Part shown: in pieces, positions 17,003-25,829 of the stretch
Numbering within the stretch: position 1 is the first letter of the stretch
How the letters are laid out: every line of letters begins with the position of its first letter
Origin: Treponema socranskii subsp. socranskii VPI DR56BR1116 = ATCC 35536
GTDB taxonomy: Bacteria; Spirochaetota; Spirochaetia; Treponematales; Treponemataceae
Reading direction: 5' to 3'
Length of the DNA: 64,000 nt
Assembly: GCF_000468115.1 (NCBI RefSeq)
Contig: NZ_AVQI01000084.1
Coordinates: 116,455-180,454, forward strand
Program-made: the position numbers and the translations under genes
The notes under the pieces: generated by a model
What the model was told of the DNA's origin: nothing
Database searches by the model: none
Seen by the model: the letters and a program-made list of their open reading frames with translations, nothing else

Positions 17003-17039
17003 GATTCCCGTCGGAGCGGAGCAAAGCGTCGGCGGGATT
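17003..17039. terminator. Imperfect GC-rich hairpin between convergent genes
   Basis: A near-palindrome (ATTCCCGTCGGAGC against GCGTCGGCGGGATT) between tatD and the leftward LRR gene. It could end transcription from both sides; there is no clear T-run. Confidence 0.35.
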
Positions 17040-17047
17040 ACAGCCGT

Positions 17048-18652
17048 TTATTCTTCGTCTATTTTATTTTCCTGTACGCCGGATGTTTTAAGTTTTTCTT
17101 TTAAACCGCTTCCCGATTTTACTTTGAACCGAGCGCTGCAGTTTTGGAACGCTTGGGTGCCGATTGTGGAAAGAGCGGTACACTTGTGAAGATCGATTTC
17201 CGTTATGCTTTTACAATTGTCAAAGGCAAACGTACCGATTTCCGTAAGGCTTGCCGGAAAAACCAGTGTTCCCGTTATGTTTTCACTGTGATTAAAAGCG
17301 TAGTCTACAATTTTTTCCAATTTTGTACTTTCGGAAAAGTCTACCGTTTGCAGACTTTTACACGTACTGAAAGCGGATTCCCCGATTTCGATAAGATTTT
17401 TCGAAAATTTTACTTCGGTTAACGCTTGATTGTTGATGAAAGCGTTCGTTTCAATGTGAGTAAGGTTTTCGGGCATTGCGACGGCTTTCGTAACGGCCGG
17501 TGCGCCGAAAAGCAGCTTTGTTTTTTCTTTATTGTAGACGATATCGTTTTCGGCGCATAACGCGGAGTTTGCCGGATCTATAGAAAGATGTGCAAGTTTT
17601 GTACAGCCGGTAAAAATATTTCCGACACTGGTAAGGCTTGCAGGCAATTTTGCATCCGTTAAGCCGGTACATTTATTAAATGCATTTCTGTCTATTTTGG
17701 TGAGCTTTGTGCAGGAAGAAAAATCGATTTCCGTTATATTTTTGCATTTTAAAAATGCACTTTTTCCGATTTTCGTAAGACTTGCAGGAAAGCTCACTTT
17801 TCCCGTTATATTTTCGCAACCGTCAAAAGCGCTGTCTCCGATTCTTGTAACACTTGCGGGTAAGTTCAATTGTCCCTCTATATTTTCGCAGCCGCGGAAC
17901 GCGTTGTCTTCAATCAGGTCAAGCTTTGTGCTTTTGGAAAAATCCAGCGTTTTCAAACCCGTACAGCCGTTAAAAGCTCCGTCTTCAAGTCTTTTAAGGC
18001 TTTCGGGAAAGTGCAGTGCTGTCAATCCTGTACAAGCGTTAAAAGCTTCCGCGTCTATTCTTTCAAGGGTTAAAGGGAAGCGCACTTCCGATATGCCGGC
18101 ACAGCCCGAAAAAGCTTCCGGACCGATTACGGTAATACCTTCGGGTACGGTTAAAACACCCGATGGCTGAGCGCCTTTATAGCCTTTAAGCGTGCTGCCT
18201 TTAATTTTTAACCCGGGGTTTCCGCCTTTTTTTTCACAATTGATTTGCGTTCCGCCCATACCGTAAATGGTAATGAGAGCGGTAAAGGGGTCTTCGTTCG
18301 TATCGATGAGTACATCGGCATCCGCGTTGCCCGGAGCGGGCGTTACACCATTTTTGTAACAGGTAATGAGCCATTTTTCATCCGCTTTTTTTTCAAAGGT
18401 GATATTGGTATACTTTTTCGGCATTACCGAATTTTGAAAATCGGCAAGCGTTGCGCTCAATATCAACGCTACCGGCTGTCCGTTAAACTTTCCTTCGTAC
18501 GTGCCGTATATGAGCGCTTTCGGATCGGGTGTCGGCGTCGAGGGTACCGACGGGTTTTCGGTGTTTTGCGCGGCATTATTGCATGCGCTAAAAGCGAATG
18601 TGCTGAAAAGCACGGCCGTACATATACATACGTATAAAATCTTTTTGTTCAT
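17048..18652 (-). CDS. BspA-type leucine-rich-repeat lipoprotein
   Basis: A 534-residue secreted protein. The N-terminus is a lipoprotein signal with lipobox FSAC (Cys24), followed by a Pro/Thr linker. Residues ~40-150 form a non-repeat domain; from ~160 to 520 there are many ~23-residue LRR_5 units with the pattern IGxxAFxxCxxLTxVxFPxSLxxI. BspA-like proteins of oral bacteria, including treponemes, bind fibronectin, fibrinogen or other bacteria, so an adhesin role is likely but unproven here. Good ribosome binding site CGGAGG and its own promoter at 18696-18724. The repeats are a likely place for copy-number variation. Confidence 0.9.
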   Translation of the reverse strand: MNKKILYVCICTAVLFSTFAFSACNNAAQNTENPSVPSTPTPDPKALIYGTYEGKFNGQPVALILSATLADFQNSVMPKKYTNITFEKKADEKWLITCYKNGVTPAPGNADADVLIDTNEDPFTALITIYGMGGTQINCEKKGGNPGLKIKGSTLKGYKGAQPSGVLTVPEGITVIGPEAFSGCAGISEVRFPLTLERIDAEAFNACTGLTALHFPESLKRLEDGAFNGCTGLKTLDFSKSTKLDLIEDNAFRGCENIEGQLNLPASVTRIGDSAFDGCENITGKVSFPASLTKIGKSAFLKCKNITEIDFSSCTKLTKIDRNAFNKCTGLTDAKLPASLTSVGNIFTGCTKLAHLSIDPANSALCAENDIVYNKEKTKLLFGAPAVTKAVAMPENLTHIETNAFINNQALTEVKFSKNLIEIGESAFSTCKSLQTVDFSESTKLEKIVDYAFNHSENITGTLVFPASLTEIGTFAFDNCKSITEIDLHKCTALSTIGTQAFQNCSARFKVKSGSGLKEKLKTSGVQENKIDEE

Positions 18653-18695
18653 AAAACCTCCGTTGTGGTTAGCTGTAAGTAATAAAAATTAGCCG

Positions 18696-18724
18696 ATAGT
18701 AATTTAAAAAAAGAGATTTGTCAA
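18696..18724 (-). promoter_or_regulatory. Promoter of the LRR lipoprotein gene
   Basis: Read on the minus strand: TTGACA (18724-18719), 17-bp spacer, TACTAT (18701-18696). The transcript leader would be about 35-40 nt. Confidence 0.72.
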
Positions 18725-18746
18725 TCGACCGTTTTTTTTGTTTTAT

Positions 18747-18839
18747 CGACTATAATCGAAATCGTGTTGATTTTATCGATTATTTCGACTATAATCGAAA
18801 CTGCTGTCATTTTCATAAATCTATCGATTACAGTCGAAA
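18747..18839. repeat. Three operator-like palindromes at 39-bp spacing
   Basis: Copies begin at 18747, 18786 and 18825, exactly 39 bp apart. The first two share the 15-mer CGACTATAATCGAAA; the third is CGATTACAGTCGAAA. Each contains TCGA-N6-TCGA or a close variant; copy 2 extends to TTTCGA-N6-TCGAAA. Copy 2 includes the -10 box of the ATPase promoter and copy 3 ends just before its AAGGAG, so repressor binding would block transcription. Confidence 0.8.
18767..18795 (+). promoter_or_regulatory. Promoter of the AAA/DUF4143 ATPase gene
   Basis: TTGATT at 18767-18772, 17-bp spacer, TATAAT at 18790-18795. The -10 box lies inside the second palindrome of the 39-bp series. Confidence 0.6.
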
Positions 18840-18926
18840 TCGACAAGGAGCTCGCTTACGGATCGTATTATCAGACCGAAGTACATAACGCAGATTGCGC
18901 AATTCGTAGACAAGCCGGTTATTAAA

Positions 18927-20060
18927 GTGTTGACCGGTATGAGGCGGGTCGGAAAGTCCACGCTTTTAACGATAATAAAAGACGAAGTTTTAAAAAATAT
19001 ACCCGACAAAAATAAAGTATACCTCAACTTCGAGTCGTCCGAACTTTTCGATATAACTACCGCAAAGGCTTTGCGCGCTTATTTGCAGCCTATAATTCAA
19101 AAAACAAAAAAGAAACTCTATTTTTTCTTCGACGAAATACAAACGGTTGCGGGCTGGGAAAAAGTCGTCAACAGTCTCAGCGTGGACACAAATTGCGATA
19201 TTTACATAACGGGATCGAACTCAACGCTTATTTCGGGCGATCTTGCAACCCTGCTTTCGGGGCGGTATACGGCCTTTGAAATTTATCCGTTTACCTTCGG
19301 CGAATTTGTGCAGGTTTTTAAAAATAAAAAAATATCCAAAGAAGCGCTGTTCGATAAATTTCTGCAGATCGGCGGAATGCCTTTTTTGCGCTATTTTGAT
19401 TTGGACGCTTCTCCCTGTTTTAAATATTTAAACGATGTGTATAATACCGTATTGGTCAAAGACGTTTTGCAGTACAACAATATTCGGGATGTCGACGGGT
19501 TTAACCGCATTTTATCCTATGTGTTTGAAAACATCGGGCACACCTTTTCGGCAAACGGCATTAAAAATTATTTTAAAAACGAAAAACGAACCGTTTCAAT
19601 CGATACGATTTTAAATTATTTGGAATATTGCAAAAACGCTTTTATCATTAAAAAAGTTCCGCGCTATGATATGGCGGGCAAAAAAATCCTCAAAGTGGAC
19701 GAAAAATATTATGTAACGGATCACGGGTTCCGGCAGGCGCAGGGATTTTCCAATACAAAGGATATCGAGCGGACGCTGGAAAATATCGTGTTTATCGAAC
19801 TTGCGTCGAGGGGCTATGAGGTAAAAATCGGAAAACTGAAAGACAGGGAAATCGATTTTATCGCGCAAAAAAACGATCGGATTTTTTATTATCAGATCGC
19901 CTATCTGTTGACCGACGAAAAAACACGCGAGCGTGAATTCGGGGTGTATAAATCGATTGAAGACAATTTTCCGAAATACGTGCTGTCCATGGATCGCGTC
20001 GATTTCGGCAGGGACGGCGTTATTCACAAAAACATCGTCGATTTTTTATCGGAGACTTGA
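18927..20060 (+). CDS. AAA ATPase with DUF4143 domain; normal start codon apparently lost
   Basis: From GTG 18927 the protein is 377 residues. The P-loop GMRRVGKSTLL is at the very beginning, a Walker B-like FFDEIQ follows at about 67-72, and the ITGSNS sensor at about 95. The C-terminal half is the DUF4143 restriction-nuclease-like domain (EIDFIAQKNDR with a catalytic-type E-x-D). Homologues begin ~25 residues earlier with a helix and IKVLTGMRR strand; that sequence is present here in frame back to 18858, but its first codon is ACG, placed 7 nt after an AAGGAG. Either ACG is used, the shorter GTG product is made, or the gene is decaying. Such ATPases occur singly and vary between strains; their biological role is unsettled. 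Confidence 0.82.
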   Translation: MLTGMRRVGKSTLLTIIKDEVLKNIPDKNKVYLNFESSELFDITTAKALRAYLQPIIQKTKKKLYFFFDEIQTVAGWEKVVNSLSVDTNCDIYITGSNSTLISGDLATLLSGRYTAFEIYPFTFGEFVQVFKNKKISKEALFDKFLQIGGMPFLRYFDLDASPCFKYLNDVYNTVLVKDVLQYNNIRDVDGFNRILSYVFENIGHTFSANGIKNYFKNEKRTVSIDTILNYLEYCKNAFIIKKVPRYDMAGKKILKVDEKYYVTDHGFRQAQGFSNTKDIERTLENIVFIELASRGYEVKIGKLKDREIDFIAQKNDRIFYYQIAYLLTDEKTREREFGVYKSIEDNFPKYVLSMDRVDFGRDGVIHKNIVDFLSET

Positions 20061-20136
20061 CGCGCCGACTTCTCTCGTGATATGCTCATAAAACTGGCAT
20101 TTTTGTCAAATTTTAATAAAATGAAGGGGCTATACA

Positions 20137-20532
20137 ATGTCGTTTATTCCTTTTTTAATGGGCGCAGCCGAAGGCGGAGCGGCCGGCGGTGCGTCGACAA
20201 CCGGCGGTTTTATGTCATCGATCGTGATGATGGTGCTGCTCGTCGTTATTTTCTATTTTTTCCTTATCCGCCCACAGAGCAAAAAACAAAAAGAAACGCA
20301 GAAAATGCTCGACGCGCTGAAAAAAGGCGATAAAGTCGTTACGATAGGCGGCATTCACGGCGTCGTTTCTTCGGTTGACGAAAAAAACGTCATCGTGAAA
20401 GTGGACGATGCGACAAAGATCAAATTTACGCGGAGCGCTATCGCCGCAATCGAAAATCCCGAAGCTCCTGCAAAAGACGCGAAAAAATCTTCCGACGCCG
20501 ATGCGGAAAAACCTTCAGAGGAAAAGAAATAA
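20137..20532 (+). CDS. yajC: Preprotein translocase subunit YajC
   Basis: A 131-residue protein with one transmembrane helix (about 28-46, IVMMVLLVVIFYFFLIRP) followed by the family-typical QSKKQKETQKMLDALKKGDKVVTIGGIHG. YajC associates with SecDF in the Sec translocon. A Gly/Ala-rich N-terminus precedes the helix and an acidic/Lys-rich tail follows. It is 15 bp upstream of secD, the normal order. A GAAGGGG lies upstream of the ATG. Confidence 0.94.
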   Translation: MSFIPFLMGAAEGGAAGGASTTGGFMSSIVMMVLLVVIFYFFLIRPQSKKQKETQKMLDALKKGDKVVTIGGIHGVVSSVDEKNVIVKVDDATKIKFTRSAIAAIENPEAPAKDAKKSSDADAEKPSEEKK

Positions 20533-20547
20533 AACGGAGCTGTCAGC

Positions 20548-22290
20548 ATGAATAAACGTACTCGTTTTGTAATCCTGCTTGCGGTGCTTGCCGTTTGTTT
20601 CGCTTTTTTGTGGCCGTCGATCAGCTGGTACTACGGCACGCCGAAAGAGATGAAAGCGCTCGCACTCGGTTCGCTGCAGAGCATTAAAGATTACGCGACC
20701 GTAAAAGCCTCCGACGACGTAAAGACCTTTACGGATGCGGCGCGAAAAGATCCGAACGCTCAGCTCGACGAATCCTACGGCTGGATAAAAAAGATCGTCG
20801 CGCGGAACTATAAAAATATGGGTGCGAAAGTGCCGTCGCCTTTGACGAAAAGCGCGGTGCTCAACGCATTTTCAAGCGAGCAGGAATTCCGCGAAGCGGT
20901 GCAGGCCCGCTACCGCGACGCCATTTTAAAAGCGAAAAAACAATATCAGAATTCGGTAAAGCTCGGACTCGATCTGTCCGGCGGTATGAACATCATCGTC
21001 AAAGCCGATCTGGACGCCGCCGTAAAAAATCAGGAAGGAGCCGATACGGCCGAATCGAGCGCGACGCTCAAAGCGAACGCGATGCAGCAGGCGATCGACT
21101 CGCTTTCGAGCAGGATCGACCGCTTCGGTCTTACGTCTCCGGTGATCCGACAGCAGGGTGAAGACCGCATCTATATCGAAATCCCGGGAGCTGCGGAAGC
21201 GGATGCGATCAATACGATCATCATGGGAAAGGGTATTTTGAATTTCCGTCTCGTCGACGATGCGGCAACTCAAGCGTTTAATAATTATTATCTGCAAAAT
21301 CCCGGAAACGTCTTCGCTTCCGACGGTACGCTGCTTGACGCTTCCGTCATCCCCGCCGATTGTGAAGTGCTCGGTCTTTATCAAAACGACGACTACGGTC
21401 TCGAAGATCGGATCGGCTGGCTTGCCGTAAAAAAAGAGATCGCGCTCGACGGCCGGCATATCAAATCGGCGGAAGTCGGTTCGAGCAATTTAACGAACCG
21501 CCCCGAAGTCGATTTCGTGCTTGACGGCGACGGTGCCGTGATTTTCGGCGAGTTTACATCGGCTCACGTCGGCGAGCGGCTCGCCATCGTAAACGACAAC
21601 AGAATCCGCTCGGCGGCGACGATCAACGACGCGATCACCGGCGGCCGCGTTGCGATAACGGGTTTCAATCTCGAAGAAGCGCAGACGCTGCAAAAAGTGC
21701 TGCAGACGGCGTGGCTTTCCGTGCCGCTTTCGGTCGAAAGCCAGCAAGTCATCGGCGCCTCTCTCGGGCAGAAGGCGAAGCGGATGGGCATCATCGCAGT
21801 GTTGGTCGGTCTCGGCGCAATCATGTTTTTTATGCTCGTCTACTATAAAGGTGCGGGCGTGAACGCGTGCGTTGCGCAGATCCTCAACCTCTACATCATG
21901 TTTTCGGTGCTCTCGGCGTTCAATATGACGATTACGCTTTCGAGCATCGCCGGTATGATTTTGACGATCGGTATGGCGGTCGATGCGAACGTTATCATTT
22001 TCGAGCGCATCAAAGAAGAGCTTTCCGACGGCAAAGGACGTACGGCTGCGATCGCCGCAGGTTTCCGTAATGCGTTTTGGGCGATCATGGACTCGAATAT
22101 TACGACCTTTATCGCGGCGATGTTTTTGTCGCAGCTCGGCAGCGGCGCGATCCAGGGCTTTGCGGTCAGCTTGGCGATCGGTGTCGTCTCTTCCGTGTTT
22201 ACAGCCTTGTTTGTGTCGCACCTCATGTTCGATTTCAATACCGACGTGTTCCGCAAAAATACCGTGAGCATCAGCTGGAGGGTAAAATAA
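20548..22290 (+). CDS. secD: Protein translocase subunit SecD
   Basis: A 580-residue inner-membrane protein. It has the N-terminal helix, the LGLDLSGGMNIIV motif (about 139-150), the large periplasmic P1 domain with GLTSPVIRQQGEDRIYIEIPG, and the five C-terminal helices carrying GMAVDANVIIFERIKEE, the signature that couples proton flow to export. SecD with SecF pulls secreted proteins through SecYEG. The stop overlaps the secF ATG by one base, so the genes are coupled. Length is normal for spirochetes. Confidence 0.95.
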   Translation: MNKRTRFVILLAVLAVCFAFLWPSISWYYGTPKEMKALALGSLQSIKDYATVKASDDVKTFTDAARKDPNAQLDESYGWIKKIVARNYKNMGAKVPSPLTKSAVLNAFSSEQEFREAVQARYRDAILKAKKQYQNSVKLGLDLSGGMNIIVKADLDAAVKNQEGADTAESSATLKANAMQQAIDSLSSRIDRFGLTSPVIRQQGEDRIYIEIPGAAEADAINTIIMGKGILNFRLVDDAATQAFNNYYLQNPGNVFASDGTLLDASVIPADCEVLGLYQNDDYGLEDRIGWLAVKKEIALDGRHIKSAEVGSSNLTNRPEVDFVLDGDGAVIFGEFTSAHVGERLAIVNDNRIRSAATINDAITGGRVAITGFNLEEAQTLQKVLQTAWLSVPLSVESQQVIGASLGQKAKRMGIIAVLVGLGAIMFFMLVYYKGAGVNACVAQILNLYIMFSVLSAFNMTITLSSIAGMILTIGMAVDANVIIFERIKEELSDGKGRTAAIAAGFRNAFWAIMDSNITTFIAAMFLSQLGSGAIQGFAVSLAIGVVSSVFTALFVSHLMFDFNTDVFRKNTVSISWRVK

Positions 22291-23534
22291 TGACGCGAAA
22301 GACGATACATTTCAGCAAAGGTTTCCTTCCGTGTGCGGTCATCAGCGCGGCGATCATCGTTTCGGGTATCGCGGGATTTTTTATACGCGGAATCAATTTC
22401 GGTCTCGACTATCGTCCCGGCTTACTCGAAGAAGTGCGCATCGCGCCCGCCGTTTTGGACGTGAGTTATTCCGGCAGCGCGAACGTCAGCCTCGACATGA
22501 GCGGTGAGGGGATCGATGTCGTCATAAGCGGAACGGGTTCGGAAAACAAAACCGAAACGCTTTCGTTTGCCGCAAACCGAACGGTTTCCGATCTCGCGTC
22601 GAGTCTCAATGCGATCGACGGAATCCGCGCGCAAGTCAATTCGAACGCATCTTCTTCGACGGCGGATTTGTTCGCCGATACGAACGCGTCGAATAAACTT
22701 TCATCGACTCCGTATCGCTTGTATTCCGCAGGAAAAACCGATGTCGCCGTTTCGCAAGTGCGCGAAGCGCTTTCGTCGGTCGAAGGCATTTCGATTCAGC
22801 AGCTCGGTGCGGGAGAAGCGGCGAGTTTTCAAATCCGCATGGCCGATAAGGGGGACGGAAAATCGAGCGCCGATCTGCAAAATACGGTTTTGACGAATCT
22901 GAAAAACAAATTCGGAAATGACAACGTCGTCGTTATCCGTACCGATTTTATCGGTTCGAATTTTTCGCGCGCGATTGCAGTGCAGTCGATCATCGTGCTT
23001 GCCTTTGCCGTTGCGCTTATATGGCTGTATGCGACGATCCGCTTTCACTGGGATTTCGCACTCGGCTCGGTATTCGCGCTCATCCACGACTCGCTTATCA
23101 TGATAACGTTTATCGTATGGTCGCAGATTGAATTTTCGACGATGACGGTAGCGGCGATTTTGACGATTGTCGGTTATTCGATCAACGCGACGATCGTTAT
23201 CCTCGATCGCGAACGCGCGCTTTTGCCGATCATGAAAGACACGAAAAAATTTACCGACATCATCGATCAGGCGCTCACCGATACGCTGAGCCGTTCGATC
23301 ATCACGACGGTGACGACGATGTTTGCGGCGGCATCCCTCTACGTGTTTACGCAGGGCGATATCAAAAACTTTGCGCTTGCGCTTCTCGTAGGACTTGTCA
23401 GCGGCTGTTATTCGTCCATATTCATTTCGAGCGGATTTATCGCCGCGACGCGAAAAAATTGGAAACCGGAATACGGCATTCACCATTCGCTGAAGCTCCA
23501 AAAAGGCGTGTTCGACGTCGGAGTAAGCGTGTAA
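22290..23534 (+). CDS. secF: Protein translocase subunit SecF
   Basis: A 414-residue partner of SecD. ATG 22290 overlaps the secD stop (TAATG); the longer upstream frame runs through secD and is rejected. Features are the N-terminal helix, INFGLDYRPG (family: D-F-x-G-G), a periplasmic domain, and the C-terminal helices with HDSLIMITFIVW and VGYSINATIVILDRERA. The periplasmic P4 region is longer than in E. coli SecF, which accounts for the length. A strong terminator follows. Confidence 0.95.
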   Translation: MTRKTIHFSKGFLPCAVISAAIIVSGIAGFFIRGINFGLDYRPGLLEEVRIAPAVLDVSYSGSANVSLDMSGEGIDVVISGTGSENKTETLSFAANRTVSDLASSLNAIDGIRAQVNSNASSSTADLFADTNASNKLSSTPYRLYSAGKTDVAVSQVREALSSVEGISIQQLGAGEAASFQIRMADKGDGKSSADLQNTVLTNLKNKFGNDNVVVIRTDFIGSNFSRAIAVQSIIVLAFAVALIWLYATIRFHWDFALGSVFALIHDSLIMITFIVWSQIEFSTMTVAAILTIVGYSINATIVILDRERALLPIMKDTKKFTDIIDQALTDTLSRSIITTVTTMFAAASLYVFTQGDIKNFALALLVGLVSGCYSSIFISSGFIAATRKNWKPEYGIHHSLKLQKGVFDVGVSV

Positions 23535-23558
23535 GCGCATTTCATTGACGTAGTTTCG

Positions 23559-23592
23559 AAAAATACCGCGCGGGAGTGCGCGGTATTTTTTT
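23559..23592 (+). terminator. Rho-independent terminator after secF
   Basis: An 11-bp perfect stem (AAATACCGCGC / GCGCGGTATTT), 6-nt loop, then a run of T. The rest of the gap to 23740 shows no gene. Confidence 0.88.
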
Positions 23593-23705
23593 ATGACGAT
23601 TGGGTGCGTGCGACGATTATTCGTGCGGAGGGTTATCTCACCTGCCGCGGCGCTTAAAACCCGCATTCGAAACGCGCTGTTGCGTAATTTGTTGTTGTCG
23701 TGCGG

Positions 23706-23734
23706 TGTACTAAATTTCCCGTTCGAGTTATACT
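23706..23734 (+). promoter_or_regulatory. Candidate promoter of ispH placed for a leaderless transcript
   Basis: TATACT at 23729-23734 is only 6 nt before the ATG at 23741; the -35 (TGTACT, 17-bp spacer) is poor. No Shine-Dalgarno sequence is present. Confidence 0.45.
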
Positions 23735-23740
23735 GCCTCT

Positions 23741-24598
23741 ATGACTGTCATCCGCTCCGATGTCCTCGGCTGTTGTTTCGGCGTGCGCCATGCGCTCGAT
23801 GCGGCGCAAAGGGCGATTTCGGACAATCCCGGAAAAAAAGTATATACGCTCGGTCCGCTCATCCACAACCGTCTTGCCCTCGAAGTGCTTGAAAAACAGG
23901 GGCTTACGGTGCTCGGCGAAAACGATGCCGAAAAGGCCGAATACGGCAGCGTCGTCATAATTCGCGCGCACGGCGTGCCGCCGGAAACGATCGAAACGCT
24001 TCAAAGGCGGAATTGTACGGTCGTCGATGCAACCTGTACCCGCGTTACCGAAAGCCAAAAACTTGCCGCCTCCTCAGCGCAAAAAGGCTGTACGGTGCTG
24101 TTTGCGGGCGATGAAAAGCACGGCGAAGTCGCAGGCATTGCGGGCTACGCGAAAGAGCGTTTCGTGCTCGTGCAAAACGCGGAAAAAGCCGAAACGCTTT
24201 CGCTTTCGGAAAATGAAAAAGCGGTGCTCCTTTCTCAGACGACGTTCAGCAAAACGGAATTCGAAAAAATCGCGAAATTGTTAAGACGAAAGTGTCCCTC
24301 GCTCACCGTCATACATACGATTTGCCCCGCGACGAAAGCGAGGCAGGATGCGCTTTTAAAGCTCTGTCCGGACGTGGACGGCGTACTCGTCGTCGGCGGA
24401 AAAAACAGCGCGAATACAAAGCGGCTTTTGCTTGCAGCAAGAGCACAATCGTGCCGCGCCGATTTGATCGAAACGGCGGATGAGATTCCGAGCGATTATT
24501 TTAAAATGGAAAGGGTCGGCATTACAGCCGGAGCGAGTACGCCCGATTACATAATCGATGAAGTCGAAGCGGCGCTCAAGAGCGGAAGCGATGCGTAG
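23741..24598 (+). CDS. ispH: 4-Hydroxy-3-methylbut-2-enyl diphosphate reductase
   Basis: The last step of the MEP isoprenoid pathway, making IPP and DMAPP. The 285 residues contain the three [4Fe-4S]-type Cys ligands at 12 (GCCFGV), 99 (VVDATC) and 195 (HTICPATKARQ), plus the substrate-binding His motifs LIHNR, IRAHGVP and EKHGEVAG, and the SANTKRL loop. So the organism makes isoprenoids by the MEP route. There is no ribosome binding site and a -10-like box lies 6 nt upstream. The downstream oxidoreductase gene starts before its stop. Confidence 0.96.
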   Translation: MTVIRSDVLGCCFGVRHALDAAQRAISDNPGKKVYTLGPLIHNRLALEVLEKQGLTVLGENDAEKAEYGSVVIIRAHGVPPETIETLQRRNCTVVDATCTRVTESQKLAASSAQKGCTVLFAGDEKHGEVAGIAGYAKERFVLVQNAEKAETLSLSENEKAVLLSQTTFSKTEFEKIAKLLRRKCPSLTVIHTICPATKARQDALLKLCPDVDGVLVVGGKNSANTKRLLLAARAQSCRADLIETADEIPSDYFKMERVGITAGASTPDYIIDEVEAALKSGSDA

Positions 24599-25652
24599 CA
24601 AAAAAAAATATACTGCGGCTATAATCGGTACGGGAAGGATCGGTTTTACGCTCGGCTTCGATAAAAAGCGCGAACAGCCGGCAAGCCACACGGCATCTCT
24701 CCGCGGAAATTCCCGTATACGCATTATTGCAGGCTGCGACACCGATGCCGAAAAACTTGCGGCGTGGAAACGGTACTGCAGAGGAGCGGCTGCTTATCAT
24801 ACGGCGAGCTATCTCTTTGCCGCATGCAGTCCCGATATCGTCGTCGTTGCGGTCAACGAAAGCGCGCATTTGGAAGTCGCGCTCGCAGCGATACGGAGCA
24901 AACCGAAATTACTGATTTTGGAAAAGCCCGTCGCGCTGTGTATGAAAGACGGACTTGCGATCGCGGACGAAGCGAAAAAATACGGCGTACCCGTTATCGT
25001 AAACCACGAGCGGCGCTTTGCCGCCGACTACGCGGCAGCAAAATCCTACATAAAAAAAATCGGCGCCATCCAGCGCGTACGTGCGGAACTCTGCTCCGGC
25101 CTTCGCGTCTACGGGAAAGAATACGAAGCATCCGGCGAGTACAGCCTCTTTCACGACGGTACGCACCTCGTCGATATCGTGCAGTATTTGCTGTCGGACG
25201 ATTCAAATAGTGCGGAAACGGAAAAGAGACGGAGCGTGCTGTACAATATGTCGATTACGGGAATACACCGCGATGAAAGCGATCCTTCGATCGTACAAAA
25301 TTTGTCCGCGCATTTTGCATCCGATGTCTGTCCCGACATCACGCTTACGATGAGCGGGCGCTCGCGTTTCTTTTCGTTCGGTGTCGACATACTCGGAACC
25401 GAAGGGGCAGTCGCGATCGGAAACGGTTACGCGAAATTTTACCGTCGCGAAAAAGCGAAGCTGTACACGGGATTTTATTCGCTTGCCGAAGATAAAAAAG
25501 TTTCCGCGCCGAAAAAGACACGCTGCTTTTCGAATATGGTGAAAAGCTGCGTCGATTTCCTCGACGGAATTGCTCCGCTCAAATCGACGCTCGAAGACGG
25601 ATTGCAAACCCTCGACATCCTCGAACGGATCCGTGCGGAACTTTGCGCATGA
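24591..25652 (+). CDS. Gfo/Idh/MocA family oxidoreductase
   Basis: A 353-residue protein. ATG 24591 overlaps the ispH stop and immediately precedes the Rossmann start YTAAIIGTGRIGFTLGFD. The NAD(P)-binding domain continues to the LEKPVAL motif (about residues 107-113), a hallmark in which the Glu-Lys-Pro Lys is catalytic. The C-terminal alpha/beta domain has YSLFHDGTHLVDIVQYLL, with a His in the usual active-site position. Members oxidise or reduce sugar derivatives. The substrate cannot be deduced. Confidence 0.85.
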   Translation: MRSKKKYTAAIIGTGRIGFTLGFDKKREQPASHTASLRGNSRIRIIAGCDTDAEKLAAWKRYCRGAAAYHTASYLFAACSPDIVVVAVNESAHLEVALAAIRSKPKLLILEKPVALCMKDGLAIADEAKKYGVPVIVNHERRFAADYAAAKSYIKKIGAIQRVRAELCSGLRVYGKEYEASGEYSLFHDGTHLVDIVQYLLSDDSNSAETEKRRSVLYNMSITGIHRDESDPSIVQNLSAHFASDVCPDITLTMSGRSRFFSFGVDILGTEGAVAIGNGYAKFYRREKAKLYTGFYSLAEDKKVSAPKKTRCFSNMVKSCVDFLDGIAPLKSTLEDGLQTLDILERIRAELCA

Positions 25653-25678
25653 GGTTATTGCATGAAAGTGCGGCCTAC

Positions 25679-25760
25679 GCCCGCGCGAAGCGGTGCGAAG
25701 CAGCGACCGCAGCAAAGCGAGGACGCCGAGCGTGAGCGAGCCGCGAAGGGCGGGATGGCA
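25679..25760. other. GC-rich, GCGAG-repetitive spacer before deoD
   Basis: A stretch dense in GCGAAGC, GCGAGG and GAGCGAGCC words, unlike the surrounding AT-richer spacers. No gene or firm hairpin is assigned; it may be a degenerate dispersed repeat. Confidence 0.3.
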
Positions 25761-25792
25761 AAAAAGTTTCGTTCCCCTTATGCGCCGTCCGA

Positions 25793-25821
25793 TTTACTTT
25801 TTCGGCTGTACGCTTTATAAT
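25793..25821 (+). promoter_or_regulatory. deoD promoter, -10 box 8 nt before the ATG
   Basis: TTTACT at 25793-25798, 17-bp spacer, perfect TATAAT at 25816-25821. Transcription would begin at or within a base or two of the ATG at 25830, and no Shine-Dalgarno is present. Confidence 0.75.
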
Positions 25822-25829
25822 CGATAAAT

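Noticed and set aside
18747..18839. Possible CRISPR array (three regularly spaced short repeats)
   Set aside because: Only three ~15-bp degenerate palindromes, repeat shorter than CRISPR repeats, no cas genes, and they overlap a promoter.
22077..22289. Extended SecF start
   Set aside because: This part is the secD coding region in another frame; the real ATG overlaps the secD stop.
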